Assembly: GCA_036004685.1 (NCBI GenBank)
Contig: DASYRE010000007.1
Span: forward strand, 1-64,000
DNA length: 64,000 nucleotides
Direction of reading: 5' to 3'
Source of the DNA: Candidatus Polarisedimenticolia bacterium
GTDB lineage: Bacteria; Acidobacteriota; Polarisedimenticolia; Gp22-AA2; AA152
Within the stretch, counting starts at the first letter, position 1, and every line of letters starts with the position of its first letter. A program made the translations under genes and the position numbers. This document shows positions 1-8,168 of this stretch, in pieces. The notes under the pieces were generated by a model. That model saw nothing but the letters and a program-made list of their open reading frames with translations, was not told the DNA's origin and searched no databases.

Positions 1-153
1 CACCGCCCCTACCGACAGCAGGAACGACAGCAGCACCGTCCCGCACGCGATCCACGACACCGCCCGCTTCGGCAAAAACCGCCGCCCCAGCAGGCCGTTC
101 ACCGCGAACCCCAGAAACGGCAGGACCGGTATCAGCCAGAGCAGGTTCAGCAT
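1..153 (-). CDS. nuoL: NADH-quinone oxidoreductase subunit L, N-terminal fragment
   Basis: The first 51 codons of a protein beginning MLNLLWLIPVLPFLGF are present, read leftward off the window edge. The hydrophobic N-terminus and its position 19 bp downstream of nuoK match NuoL, the largest antiporter-like membrane subunit of complex I, which helps pump protons. The ATG at 151-153 is the only plausible start after nuoK. Everything beyond the first transmembrane segments lies outside the window, so the assignment rests on gene order and the N-terminal pattern. Confidence 0.85.
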   Translation of the reverse strand, partial: MLNLLWLIPVLPFLGFAVNGLLGRRFLPKRAVSWIACGTVLLSFLLSVGAV

Positions 154-172
154 GGGAATCGGCAGCTCCCCG

Positions 173-478
173 CTACCATTTCATCAGGTTCATCTCGTCC
201 ACGTTGACCGTCTCCCGGTTCCGGAAGAGCGCGATCACGATGGCGAGGCCGACCGCCACCTCGGCGGCGGCGACGGTGATATTGAAGACGCCGAAGATCT
301 GCCCCACCAGGTTGTTCCACTGGCGGGAGAAGGTGACGAAGTTGATGTTGGCCGCATTCAGGATCAGCTCGATCGACATCAGGATGATAATCACGTTGCG
401 GCGGATCAGGACGCCCGTGATGCCGATGGCCACGAGGACCAGGCTCAGGATCATGAGGTGCTCGGGAGGAATCGCCAT
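173..478 (-). CDS. nuoK: NADH-quinone oxidoreductase subunit K
   Basis: This 101-residue protein has the usual NuoK length and three transmembrane helices. It shows family signatures: the membrane-embedded Glu in SIELILNAANINFV and a second conserved Glu in AAAEVAVGLAIVIAL. NuoK is part of the proton-translocating membrane arm of complex I. It lies between nuoJ (22 bp upstream) and nuoL (19 bp downstream), the standard order. Co-transcription from the nuoA promoter near 5.5 kb is expected. Confidence 0.95.
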   Translation of the reverse strand: MAIPPEHLMILSLVLVAIGITGVLIRRNVIIILMSIELILNAANINFVTFSRQWNNLVGQIFGVFNITVAAAEVAVGLAIVIALFRNRETVNVDEMNLMKW

Positions 479-499
479 GAAGACCTCGTCGGCCCGCGT

Positions 500-1000
500 C
501 TAGGCGCGGGGCCGGCCCAGCACGATGGCGCCGATCATCGCCACCAGAAGAAGCAGCGACACGACTTCGAAGGGTATCAGGTAGTTCCGGTAGAGCAGCG
601 CGCCGACGAGCTGGAGGTTCCCCTCCCCGCCGCTCGCCGCCACGGGCGCGGCCGGGGGGGCGTCCTTGACGAACACCGCGGCGAGCATCCCGAAGAGGAT
701 CAGGGTCAGCCCCGTGGAGAGGCCCAGGTGCAGCTTCCCCCCCGAGTAGCGCCGCGGCTCCTCCAGGTTCACGAGCATGATGACGAACAGGAAGAGCACC
801 ATGATGCCGCCGGCGTAGACGAGGACCTGGACGGCGAACAGGAACTCCGCCCCGAGCAGGACGTAAATCGCCGCGATGGCGATGAACGTCAGGACCAGAT
901 AGACGGCGGAATGCACCGCGTTCTTGCGGGTCACCATCATCAGGCCCCCCACCACCGCGAGCGCCGCGAAGAAATAGAAGACCAGGAGTCCGAGGTTCAT
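500..1000 (-). CDS. nuoJ: NADH-quinone oxidoreductase subunit J
   Basis: A 166-residue polytopic membrane protein with five predicted helices. The diagnostic NuoJ stretch VQVLVYAGGIMVLFLFVIML is present around residues 58-77; the helix after Tyr-Ala-Gly-Gly carries the pi-bulge linked to coupling in complex I. The C-terminal loop contains a short Gly/Ala/Pro-rich segment before the last helix. It follows nuoI with a 10-bp gap and precedes nuoK. Confidence 0.95.
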   Translation of the reverse strand: MNLGLLVFYFFAALAVVGGLMMVTRKNAVHSAVYLVLTFIAIAAIYVLLGAEFLFAVQVLVYAGGIMVLFLFVIMLVNLEEPRRYSGGKLHLGLSTGLTLILFGMLAAVFVKDAPPAAPVAASGGEGNLQLVGALLYRNYLIPFEVVSLLLLVAMIGAIVLGRPRA

Positions 1001-1010
1001 CGCGCCGGCC

Positions 1011-1478
1011 TCATCGGTCGTAGAGCTTCACGGGAAGACCGTCCACCAGCTCCCGGCGGTCGGCGACATAGACGTCGCGGTCGTAGCCGGCGAACTCGTA
1101 GTCGTGGGACATGTAGATCGCGGTGATCGGCTTGGTGGGGCAGGGATCCACGCACAGCCCGCAGAAGCAGCACCGCTCGTAGTTGATGGTGAAGCTGACC
1201 AGGTCCTTTCCCTTCCCGTCCGCCTTCTTCTCCGACACGATCGAGATGCACTCGGTCGGGCAGATCGCCTCGCACAACAGGCAGGAGATGCAGAGCTCCT
1301 CGCCCGTCTGCGGGTCCCTCCGCAGCCGCGGCACGCCGCGGAAGCGCGGAGCGAACTCGAGCGTCTCGCGCGGATACTCGACGGTGATGTGGGGGCGGAA
1401 CTGGTTCTTCAGCGTGACCCACATCCCCTGCCAGAGCTCCAGCAGGAGGAACTTCCGAAGCAGATTCCCGAAAATCAC
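1011..1478 (-). CDS. nuoI: NADH-quinone oxidoreductase subunit I (2x[4Fe-4S])
   Basis: A 155-residue peripheral-arm subunit carrying two ferredoxin motifs, CISCLLCEAICP and CCFCGLCVDPCP, which ligate clusters N6a and N6b and pass electrons to N2 in NuoB. An N-terminal amphipathic helix (LLLELWQGMWVTLKNQF) would pack on the membrane. The start is GTG at 1478. A second, divergent NuoI is encoded at 45397-45888, so this genome has at least two. The gene sits between nuoH and nuoJ as usual. Confidence 0.96.
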   Translation of the reverse strand: MIFGNLLRKFLLLELWQGMWVTLKNQFRPHITVEYPRETLEFAPRFRGVPRLRRDPQTGEELCISCLLCEAICPTECISIVSEKKADGKGKDLVSFTINYERCCFCGLCVDPCPTKPITAIYMSHDYEFAGYDRDVYVADRRELVDGLPVKLYDR

Positions 1479-1503
1479 GGGCGGCGTCCCTCCCGGGTCC
1501 CGA

Positions 1504-2568
1504 TCATCGCGCCAGGATCACCGCCAACCCGGTGGCGACCACGTTGGCGATGGAGAGCGGAATCATCCAGAACCACCCCAGCCTCATGAGCTGGTCGTAG
1601 CGATAGCGGGGAAACGTCCCGCGGAGCCAGAGGTAAACGAAGAGGACCAGGAAGGTCTTCGTGGCGAACCAGAAGACCCCCGGGAGCACGGGCGAGATCC
1701 AATCGAGGCCCAGATTGAGCCAGCCGAGCGCCTCGACGTTGGGGAACGGACGCATCCAGCCGCCCAGGAAGAGCGTCGTCGCGATCGAGGCGATGATGAT
1801 CATCGAGGTGTACTCGGCCAGGAAGAACAGGGCGAACTTCATCCCGCTGTACTCGGTGTGGAAGCCGGCGACCAGCTCCGACTCGGCCTCGGGGAGATCG
1901 AACGGCAGCCGGTTCGTCTCCGCCACGCCGCTGACGAAGAAGAGGAACAGCCCGAGGAACTGGGGGACGAAATACCAGACGTGCGCCGCGCGCTGGGCTT
2001 CCACGATCCCCACCATGCTGGCCGTGCCGCTGAGCATCATCACGCCGATGATCGAGAATCCGAAAGGCACCTCGTAGGAGACCATCTGGGCGGCGCTGCG
2101 TAGCGAGCCGAGCATCGAGTACTTGCTGTTGCTCGACCAGCCGCCGAGCATGATCCCGTAGACCCCGAGCGAAGAGATCGCCAGCAGGAAGACGACCCCG
2201 ACGTTGACGTCCGCGATCCAGGGATGGATCGAGTAGCCGAACAGATCGATCGTTCCCCCGCCCGAGAACGGAATCACGGCGAGGGCGGTGAACGCCGGGA
2301 TGATGGTCAGGATCGGGGCGAGCGTGAAGAGCAGGCGGTCCGCCTTGTCCGGGACGATGTCCTCCTTGATGAGGAGCTTCACCGCGTCGGCGATCGGCTG
2401 GAGGATTCCATGCGGCCCGACGCGGCGCGGCGCGAGGCGGAGCTGCATGAACCCGAGGATCTTCCTCTCCAGCAGCGTGAGGTAAGTGACGACGAGGGAA
2501 ACGACGCCGAGGACCACGAGGATCTGGCCGAGCGGGATCGCCAGGTTCCGGATCAGCGTGTCGGCCAT
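1504..2568 (-). CDS. nuoH: NADH-quinone oxidoreductase subunit H
   Basis: A 354-residue membrane subunit with about eight helices that forms much of the quinone-binding chamber of complex I. Recognisable blocks are LLERKILGFMQLRLAPRRVG near the N-terminus, the Glu-rich loop AETNRLPFDLPEAESELVAG, and the FHTEYSGMKFALFFLAEY helix. The ATG at 2566-2568 follows a GGAG-type site in the 29-bp gap after nuoD. The frame stays open upstream, but that extension is antisense-like Arg/Pro-rich sequence overlapping nuoD and is rejected. nuoE, nuoF and nuoG, often found between nuoD and nuoH, are absent. Confidence 0.97.
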   Translation of the reverse strand: MADTLIRNLAIPLGQILVVLGVVSLVVTYLTLLERKILGFMQLRLAPRRVGPHGILQPIADAVKLLIKEDIVPDKADRLLFTLAPILTIIPAFTALAVIPFSGGGTIDLFGYSIHPWIADVNVGVVFLLAISSLGVYGIMLGGWSSNSKYSMLGSLRSAAQMVSYEVPFGFSIIGVMMLSGTASMVGIVEAQRAAHVWYFVPQFLGLFLFFVSGVAETNRLPFDLPEAESELVAGFHTEYSGMKFALFFLAEYTSMIIIASIATTLFLGGWMRPFPNVEALGWLNLGLDWISPVLPGVFWFATKTFLVLFVYLWLRGTFPRYRYDQLMRLGWFWMIPLSIANVVATGLAVILAR

Positions 2569-2597
2569 GGGGTGTCGCCTCTCCTCAATCCCGTCGG

Positions 2598-3695
2598 CTA
2601 GCGGTCCACGTCTCCGAGGACGATGTCGAGCGTTCCGATCACGGCCACGACGTCGGCCACCAGCGAGCCCCGGATCATATGAGGCAGCGCCTGGAGGTTC
2701 ACGAAGGAGGGGGAGCGGAACCGCATCCGATACGGCTTGTCCTCTCCCTGGCTGACGATGTAGAAGCCCAGCTCGCCCCTCGGCCCTTCCACGGTGTGGT
2801 ACACCTCGCCGGCCGGCGGCTTGATGCGCTTCGGCACCTTCGCCATGACCTCCCCCGCCGGGAGATGGTCCAGCGCCTGCTCCACGATCCGCGTGCTCTG
2901 GCGCATCTCCTCCATCCGGATCAGGTAGCGATCGTAGGTGTCGCAATTGTAGGTGACGGGCACGTCGAACTGGAACCGGTCGTAGACCGAGTAGGGGTGC
3001 GCCTTCCGCAGGTCGTAGTCGACACCCGCGGAGCGCAGACACGGGCCGGTGACGCCGAAATCGATGGCGTCCTCCGCCCGGAGGATCCCGACCCCCTTCG
3101 TCCTGCCCAGCCAGATACGGTTCTTGGTGAGCAGGGTGTCGTACTCCTTCTGCCGCTCGGGGAAGATCTTGACGAAGTGACGCGCGCGATCGGTCCAGCC
3201 CGGGGGAAGATCCCAGGGCAAACCCCCGATGCGGTAGGCGTTGTAGGTGAGCCGCGCCCCGCAGAACGCCTCGAAGAGGTCCAGGATGATCTCGCGCTCG
3301 CGGAAGCAGTAGAAGAAGACGGTCATCGCCCCGATGTCCAGCGCGTGCGTGCCCAGCCAGACGAGGTGGCTCGCGATGCGCTGCAGCTCGGCCGTGATCA
3401 CGCGGATGTACTCGGCGCGCTCCGGCACCTTGACGCCCATCAGCTTCTCCACCGTCTCCACGTACCCGAGGTTCTCGTACATGGCGGCCACGTAGTCCAG
3501 CCGGTCGGTGTAGGGCTCGATCATGTGGTAGTTCTTCGTCTCGCAGAGCTTCTCGACGCCGCGATGCAGGTAGCCGATGATGACGTCGGTGTCGGTGACC
3601 GTCTCGCCGTCCAGGAGAAGCTTCAAACGAAGCACCCCATGGGTCGCCGGGTGCTGCGGGCCCATGTTGATGTCCATCATCTCGGTGCGAAACAT
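2598..3695 (-). CDS. nuoD: NADH-quinone oxidoreductase subunit D (49-kDa homologue)
   Basis: A 365-residue subunit with the NuoD signature GPQHPATHGVLR at residues 12-23 and the quinone-site region that follows. It descends from the hydrogenase large subunit and, with NuoB, frames the quinone-reduction site. LHRGVEKL around Arg45 matches the conserved Arg next to cluster N2 that MidA/NDUFAF7 methylates in other organisms; a midA gene lies at 43605-44885. NuoC and NuoD are separate here, with a 10-bp gap, not fused. Confidence 0.97.
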   Translation of the reverse strand: MFRTEMMDINMGPQHPATHGVLRLKLLLDGETVTDTDVIIGYLHRGVEKLCETKNYHMIEPYTDRLDYVAAMYENLGYVETVEKLMGVKVPERAEYIRVITAELQRIASHLVWLGTHALDIGAMTVFFYCFREREIILDLFEAFCGARLTYNAYRIGGLPWDLPPGWTDRARHFVKIFPERQKEYDTLLTKNRIWLGRTKGVGILRAEDAIDFGVTGPCLRSAGVDYDLRKAHPYSVYDRFQFDVPVTYNCDTYDRYLIRMEEMRQSTRIVEQALDHLPAGEVMAKVPKRIKPPAGEVYHTVEGPRGELGFYIVSQGEDKPYRMRFRSPSFVNLQALPHMIRGSLVADVVAVIGTLDIVLGDVDR

Positions 3696-3705
3696 CGCGT
3701 TCCCC

Positions 3706-4485
3706 TCAGCGGAGCTTCAGGTGATCCCGGTCGTATCCCTTGACCGGGTATTCCTTCCGCAGCGGATGACCCTGCCATTCGTCGGTCAGGAGGATGCGAC
3801 GCGGATCGGGGTGACCCTCGAAGGAGATGCCCAGGAGATCGAAGGCTTCCCGCTCGTGCCAGTTGGCGGTGCGCCAGATTCCCGCGACGCTCGGGACCGG
3901 CTCCCCGTCGGCGGTGCGCACTTTCAGGTTGATGCGGTGCTTCAGCGAAATCGAGAAGAGGTGGTAGACGACCTCGAACCGTTCCGGCCGATCGGGAAAG
4001 TCGACGCCGCAGAGGTTCGACAGGTGATCCATCCGGAGGTTCGGATCCTCTTTCAGGAACCGGCAGGCCTCCAGCAGGTTCTCCTTCTTGAGCAGGGCGG
4101 TCGCCTCGCCCGCGTGGAACGAGACTTCGACGACGGCCTGCGGCAGCTTGGCCTGGAGCGCCTTCAGCACGGGAGAGTCGACGGGCGCCTTGAGATCGAT
4201 CTTCGGAGGCGGCGCCGGCTTCGGGGGGGTCGACCCCGGCGCGGCCGGAGACTCCAGCTTCGGCGGCGGGGACGTCGAGGCGCCGGCGCGGGGCGGCGCC
4301 GCAGGCGGGTCCGGCTTGGGACCCGGGCCCGGCATCGGAGGAGCCTCCGGCTTCGGACCGGGACCGGGCATCGGAGGAGGATCGGGCTTCGGACCCGGGG
4401 CCGGCGGCGCCGGAGCGGGATCCGGCTTGGGATCGGGTTGCTGCGGGGGCGGCGGCCCGCCGGGGGGCTTGTTCTCTTCGTTCAC
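3706..4485 (-). CDS. nuoC: NADH-quinone oxidoreductase subunit C with long proline-rich N-terminal extension
   Basis: The C-terminal ~160 residues are a normal NuoC (30-kDa subunit): LSNLCGVDFPDRPERFEVVY, then WHEREAFDLLGISFEGHPD, then PLRKEYPVKGYDRD. Ahead of it is a roughly 95-residue tail of Pro, Lys, Gly, Asp and Ala with near-repeats of MPGPGPKPxxPP. The GTG at 4483-4485 is the only reasonable start, because the Pro-rich stretch has no internal start with a ribosome site and is continuously in frame. Typical bacterial NuoC lacks such a tail, so this protein is clearly longer than usual. The 114 bp up to nuoB hold no gene. Confidence 0.93.
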   Translation of the reverse strand: MNEENKPPGGPPPPQQPDPKPDPAPAPPAPGPKPDPPPMPGPGPKPEAPPMPGPGPKPDPPAAPPRAGASTSPPPKLESPAAPGSTPPKPAPPPKIDLKAPVDSPVLKALQAKLPQAVVEVSFHAGEATALLKKENLLEACRFLKEDPNLRMDHLSNLCGVDFPDRPERFEVVYHLFSISLKHRINLKVRTADGEPVPSVAGIWRTANWHEREAFDLLGISFEGHPDPRRILLTDEWQGHPLRKEYPVKGYDRDHLKLR

Positions 4486-4599
4486 AATGTCGCTCCCGCT
4501 GATTTCAGCCGATTCTCCGGGGCCGGTGCTCCGGGACGTCCGGCATCCTCTCTTCGCAAGTCCGCGCGGGGTCCCCGGTCCGGCCGGGGACGGAAAGCG

Positions 4600-5085
4600 T
4601 CAGGCGGATTTCCGGGCGAGAGTCATCTTGTCGATCTTGTCCTGTAGTTTGAGAATGCCGTAGAGCAGTCCTTCGGGACGCGGCGGGCAGCCGGGGATGT
4701 AAACGTCCACGGGGATGATCTTGTCCACCCCCTGCACCGTGCTGTAGGTATCGAAGGGTCCCCCGCACGTCGAGCAGGCGCCCATCGAGATCACCCACTT
4801 CGGATCGGGCATCTGGTCGTAGAGCCGCTTCACCATGGGAGCCATCTTCTCGACCACCGTCCCCGCCACGATCATCAGATCGCTCTGCCGCGGCGTCGCC
4901 CGATAGACCCCCGCTCCGAAACGATCGATGTCGAACCGGGAGGCGACCGTCGCCATCATCTCGATGGCGCAGCAGGCCAGGCCGAAGCTCATGGGCCAGA
5001 GCGCCGACTTGCGCGCCCAGTTGAAGACCTTGTCCAGCGAGGTGATGATGATGTTCGGTCCGAAGCGATCTTCGATCAAACCCAC
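4600..5085 (-). CDS. nuoB: NADH-quinone oxidoreductase subunit B (cluster N2)
   Basis: A 161-residue Fe-S subunit. The ligands of cluster N2 are visible: the tandem Cys in [11 protein letters not shown], Cys in [10 protein letters not shown], and Cys in [19 protein letters not shown] at 5083-5085, overlapping the nuoA stop by 10 bp, is chosen because AAAGGGGG lies just upstream; a TTG two codons further in is the alternative. The open frame extends much further upstream, but only as a shadow of nuoA. A paralogue lies at 44882-45400; this copy has an extra Cys (ACSTC) where the paralogue has Ser. Confidence 0.95.
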   Translation of the reverse strand: MGLIEDRFGPNIIITSLDKVFNWARKSALWPMSFGLACCAIEMMATVASRFDIDRFGAGVYRATPRQSDLMIVAGTVVEKMAPMVKRLYDQMPDPKWVISMGACSTCGGPFDTYSTVQGVDKIIPVDVYIPGCPPRPEGLLYGILKLQDKIDKMTLARKSA

Positions 5086-5441
5086 TCGAGGGCCCCCTTT
5101 TTCCAGGCGTAGAGGTAGCCGAGGACGAGGATCGCCAGGAAGAGCACCATCTCGACGAATCCGAACATGCCGAGAGCCCTGTATTTCACCGCCCACGGGA
5201 ACAAGAAGACAGTCTCCACGTCGAAGACGACGAAAAGCACCGCAATCACGTAGTAATGGACGGAATACCTGCGCCTCCCCTCCCCGGCCGTCTCCACGCC
5301 GCACTCGTACGCGGCCATTTTCGTCCGATCGTAACGCGAGGGTCGGACGATCGCCGCGACGACGAGGGCGAACACCGGGAAGATGCAGGCGACGATCAGG
5401 AAGACGAGAATCGGGCCGTAGGATTCACCGGCGACGGGCAC
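5076..5441 (-). CDS. nuoA: NADH-quinone oxidoreductase subunit A
   Basis: A 121-residue, three-helix membrane subunit. The family signature [23 protein letters not shown] lies around residues 42-64 in the loop that switches conformation near the quinone site (shown here only for identification; the invariant part is YECG). [13 protein letters not shown] is also typical. The start is GTG at 5439-5441. This is the first gene of the nuo operon and lies about 50 bp downstream of a TTGACA-type promoter. Confidence 0.95.
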   Translation of the reverse strand: MPVAGESYGPILVFLIVACIFPVFALVVAAIVRPSRYDRTKMAAYECGVETAGEGRRRYSVHYYVIAVLFVVFDVETVFLFPWAVKYRALGMFGFVEMVLFLAILVLGYLYAWKKGALEWV

Positions 5442-5495
5442 GGGCTAGGAGCCTCCCCCACGTTTCTCGGCTCGTACATTTCTTTTCGGCGGAGC

Positions 5496-5525
5496 AATTT
5501 AGCACAGCGATTTCGGCAGTGTCAA
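5496..5525 (-). promoter_or_regulatory. Sigma-70-type promoter of the nuo operon
   Basis: On the minus strand TTGACA (5520-5525) is followed after 18 bp by TAAATT (5496-5501), preceded by TGC as an extended -10. It points at nuoA, whose start is 55 bp downstream. The -35 is a perfect consensus match, so this is a strong candidate. Confidence 0.65.
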
Positions 5526-5556
5526 ACCGGGCCGGAGGGAAAGGAAGGCGGACGGC

Positions 5557-5586
5557 AAAAGGGCCGGGAAAGAATCTCCCGGCCCT
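5557..5586 (-). terminator. Rho-independent terminator of the lytic transglycosylase gene
   Basis: A perfect 10-bp inverted repeat, AGGGCCGGGA (5560-5569) and TCCCGGCCCT (5577-5586), with a 7-nt loop. On the minus strand it is followed by TTTT. It lies 25 bp after the stop of the minus-strand gene at 5612 and insulates it from the nuo promoter just beyond. Confidence 0.8.
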
Positions 5587-5611
5587 CGCTTCGAGCGGTG
5601 CTGGCGGACTT

Positions 5612-6244
5612 CTAGTTCCGCTGGGGGAGAGCGGCGAAGACCCGCCCCGGATACTCCATCGGCAGCGACGCGTTGACCGCCTGGAGGGCGGCGATTCGAT
5701 TGGGCCCCTGGTTGTAGGCGGCCAGGGCGACCTCGACGCTGTTGAAACGGTTGATCAAGGTTCCGAGATAGTAGGTCCCCATCTCGATGTTGGTCAGGGG
5801 GTCCCAGAGGAGGCTGTCGCCGGTCCACCGGATGTTCAGCTCCTGAGCCACCTCACGGGCGGTGGAGGGAAGCAGCTGCATCAGGCCGAGGGCCCCTTTG
5901 TCCGATACGGCGAAGGGGTCGAAGGAGCTTTCCGCCTGAATCACCGCGAAAATCATGTCGGGGCTGACCCCGTATTTCCGGCTGACCTGCTCCACCCGGG
6001 TGGCCATCCCCTCCACGGAGGCGCGGGGCAGCCGGACATGGTTGTCTTCCAGAACTTCCCGCAGGCGAATGACGGTCGCCAGGTGGGTGTTGCCGGTGCG
6101 CAACTCTTCGATCTTCTCCTTCTGGACGGCCACCAGGTTGGTCAGGCCCTCCGTGTTGTCGATGACTCGCTGATATCGGGACCCGACCATGAACCCCAGG
6201 ACGATCATCAATGTCAGCGTAAGGCTATGAGTCGCGAACCGCAT
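5612..6244 (-). CDS. Lytic transglycosylase, SLT domain, membrane-anchored
   Basis: A 210-residue protein with an N-terminal hydrophobic anchor (residues 8-21), a short helical region, and an SLT domain. The catalytic Glu is in IQAESSFDPFAV (about residue 105), followed by GALGLMQLLPSTA and LAAYNQGPN, the standard substrate-groove motifs. It should cleave the MurNAc-GlcNAc bond of peptidoglycan with anhydro-MurNAc formation in the periplasm. ATG 6244 is preferred because AGGAGG lies 8 nt upstream; an in-frame GTG three codons earlier sits on the ribosome site. The gene stands alone with its own terminator. Confidence 0.9.
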   Translation of the reverse strand: MRFATHSLTLTLMIVLGFMVGSRYQRVIDNTEGLTNLVAVQKEKIEELRTGNTHLATVIRLREVLEDNHVRLPRASVEGMATRVEQVSRKYGVSPDMIFAVIQAESSFDPFAVSDKGALGLMQLLPSTAREVAQELNIRWTGDSLLWDPLTNIEMGTYYLGTLINRFNSVEVALAAYNQGPNRIAALQAVNASLPMEYPGRVFAALPQRN

Positions 6245-6403
6245 TGCACCCACCTCCTGCTGTCTTGGATGCTGGAAATATGGCTTTCCCAGCTCCTATG
6301 TCAAGGACAAAACAGGACTACGGCATGTCGGATTGGCTGACGATTATTCTACAACCTATTGAAAATTATTATCTTACTAGAACGGTCGATCCGGAGAGCC
6401 CTT

Positions 6404-6991
6404 TCAAGATTCTTTGAACCATCGCCGCAGCCTGTTGGGGTTCTGAACACTTGCAGGCCCTCCCGATGGTACCAAAGTACCCAAATCGACCCCTTTGACC
6501 TGGATGAAATCTCCGACTCGAAGGCCGGCCTTTCCCGCCGTCCCTCCCCGGACCTCGAGAACGTACCGAGCCTTGCGCATCGGAGCATAGCCGGGACAAG
6601 GATCGTGGCGGCAGGGTGGAACGTCGCTCTCGAAATAGACGACCTGAAGATCGCCGGAAAGCCAGATGAGATCGAGGGAGACGAGGCAGTTCTTCATCCA
6701 GAAAGAATGAAAATCCTCCTGATCGAACAGGAACAGCATCCCCTCCCGCCGGCCCACCTTCTGCCGGAACATGTACCCGCGGGCGTGCTCCTCGGGGGTG
6801 CGGGCGATTTCGAGCCGAACGGCGTGCCCATCGGGAAAGGTCGCCACCGGTTCGGTGGACGAGGACGGCTCCGGGCCGGCCGAGGGAGAATCGAGCCCGC
6901 AGGCTGCAGCCATCGCCAGGCCGGCGATCATTCCGGCGCGCCAGAATGCCGGCGGGGTTCGGTGCAAGCCCCGGAATCGCCAATGGACCAC
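6404..6991 (-). CDS. DUF192 family lipoprotein
   Basis: A 195-residue protein: a signal segment ending in a lipobox-like MAAAC (about residue 31), a Ser/Pro-rich spacer, then a DUF192 domain with RGYMFRQKVGRREGMLFLF and SFWMKNCLVSLDLIWL, the two most conserved blocks of the family. DUF192 proteins are small secreted or lipid-anchored beta-barrel-like domains of unknown biochemical role. The start is GTG 6991 with AAGGAG upstream. It is divergent from the gap operon. About 150 bp of unusually AT-rich DNA separates its end from the transglycosylase gene; I see no gene there. Confidence 0.85.
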   Translation of the reverse strand: MVHWRFRGLHRTPPAFWRAGMIAGLAMAAACGLDSPSAGPEPSSSTEPVATFPDGHAVRLEIARTPEEHARGYMFRQKVGRREGMLFLFDQEDFHSFWMKNCLVSLDLIWLSGDLQVVYFESDVPPCRHDPCPGYAPMRKARYVLEVRGGTAGKAGLRVGDFIQVKGVDLGTLVPSGGPASVQNPNRLRRWFKES

Positions 6992-7076
6992 CCGGTCGAT
7001 CTCCTTTCCCCGCGCATCCTAGCCGATTCGGGCGGGGCCCACAAACCGCTGCGACGCCTCGCGGGGCCCGGGTGAC

Positions 7077-7105
7077 TTGGGTTTTACGATATCATCCATT
7101 ATACT
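7077..7105 (+). promoter_or_regulatory. Putative promoter of the gap-pgk-tpiA-secG operon
   Basis: TTGGGT (7077-7082), 17 bp, TATACT (7100-7105). The -10 matches consensus in five of six positions; the -35 is weak. It lies 47 bp ahead of the inferred TTG start of gap, in an AT-rich patch within GC-rich surroundings. Confidence 0.5.
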
Positions 7106-7151
7106 TCGCGCGCTCCGCGGAAATCATCACAATTCTTTCCGGAGGAAGGGT

Positions 7152-8168
7152 TTGCCAGCTCGTGTCGGGATCAACGGCCTGGGACGAATCGGCCGCTGTC
7201 TGGTCCGCCTCGCCTGCGAGCGCCCCGATCTCGACGTCGTGGCGGTCAACGACGTGGCGAGTCCCCAAACCCTGGCCCACCTCCTGCGGCACGACTCGAC
7301 GGGGGGAGCCTGGAGATTGCCGGTCGAGGCGGGCGACGGCTGGCTGAGCATCCAGGGAAAGCGCATCCCGTGCACTGCGAGCCGCCATCCGGCCGAAGTC
7401 CCCTGGAGGGAGGCGGGAGCCGAGGTGGTGGTGGAAGCGACGGGACTCTTTCGCGACCGCCGGGGGGCTGCCGGCCACCTCGCCGCGGGGGCGCAGCGCG
7501 TGATCATCTCGGCCCCGTCGCCTGATGCCGATTTCACCGCGGTCGTCGGGGTGAATCACTATGACTACGATCCCAAGCTCCACCGAGTCCTGAGCAACGC
7601 CTCCTGCACCACGAATTGCATCGCCCCGATCCTGATGCTGATCGAGAAAGATCCGGGCATCGAGGCCGCCTCCCTCTCCACCATCCACTGCTATACCAAC
7701 GACCAGCCGCTCATGGATGCGCCGCATCGCGACTTGCGGCGGGCGCGGGCCGCCGGCTTGTCGATGATCCCCACGACGACCAGCGCGGAGCTGGCGCTCG
7801 GAAAGATCTTCCCGAATCTGGCGGGCAAGATCACCTGCCTCGCGGTGCGCGTTCCGACGGCCCAGGTGTCGGCCGTCGACCTGGCGATTCTCCTGGCGCG
7901 CGACGCCGACCTGAAGGCGGTGCGCGAGACCTTCCGAGCCGCCGCGCGGGGGCCTCTCGCGAGCCTTTTTGGATACGCCGAGGAGGAGTTGGTTTCCATC
8001 GACTACCGGGGCGATTCGCGCTCCGCCGTCGTGGACGGCCCCCTTCTCGCCATGCCCTCGTCCCGCCTGCTGCGGGTCTTCGCCTGGTACGACAACGAGG
8101 TGGGGTACACACATCGCCTGGCGGACTTGATCCTTCATCTCTCCCGGGTGGCAGGAGAGGAGCGATGA
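7152..8168 (+). CDS. gap: Glyceraldehyde-3-phosphate dehydrogenase, type I
   Basis: A 338-residue NAD(P)-dependent enzyme that oxidises and phosphorylates glyceraldehyde-3-phosphate. The N-terminal Rossmann motif VGINGLGRIGR, the active-site SNASCTTNCIAP (nucleophilic Cys), the phosphate-site segment RRARAAGLSMIPTTTSA, and the C-terminal WYDNEVGYTHR are present. A TTG at 7152-7154 is taken as the start because GGAGGAAGGG lies directly upstream and it yields the normal family N-terminus MPARVGING; the upstream in-frame ATG gives an atypical 25-residue extension that would contain the promoter. Its stop overlaps the pgk start (ATGA). Confidence 0.96.
   Translation: MPARVGINGLGRIGRCLVRLACERPDLDVVAVNDVASPQTLAHLLRHDSTGGAWRLPVEAGDGWLSIQGKRIPCTASRHPAEVPWREAGAEVVVEATGLFRDRRGAAGHLAAGAQRVIISAPSPDADFTAVVGVNHYDYDPKLHRVLSNASCTTNCIAPILMLIEKDPGIEAASLSTIHCYTNDQPLMDAPHRDLRRARAAGLSMIPTTTSAELALGKIFPNLAGKITCLAVRVPTAQVSAVDLAILLARDADLKAVRETFRAAARGPLASLFGYAEEELVSIDYRGDSRSAVVDGPLLAMPSSRLLRVFAWYDNEVGYTHRLADLILHLSRVAGEER

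Noticed and set aside
152-1126. Plus-strand 324-codon frame rich in His, Asp, Gln and Arg
   Set aside because: Antisense shadow of nuoK, nuoJ and nuoI with no recognisable motif.
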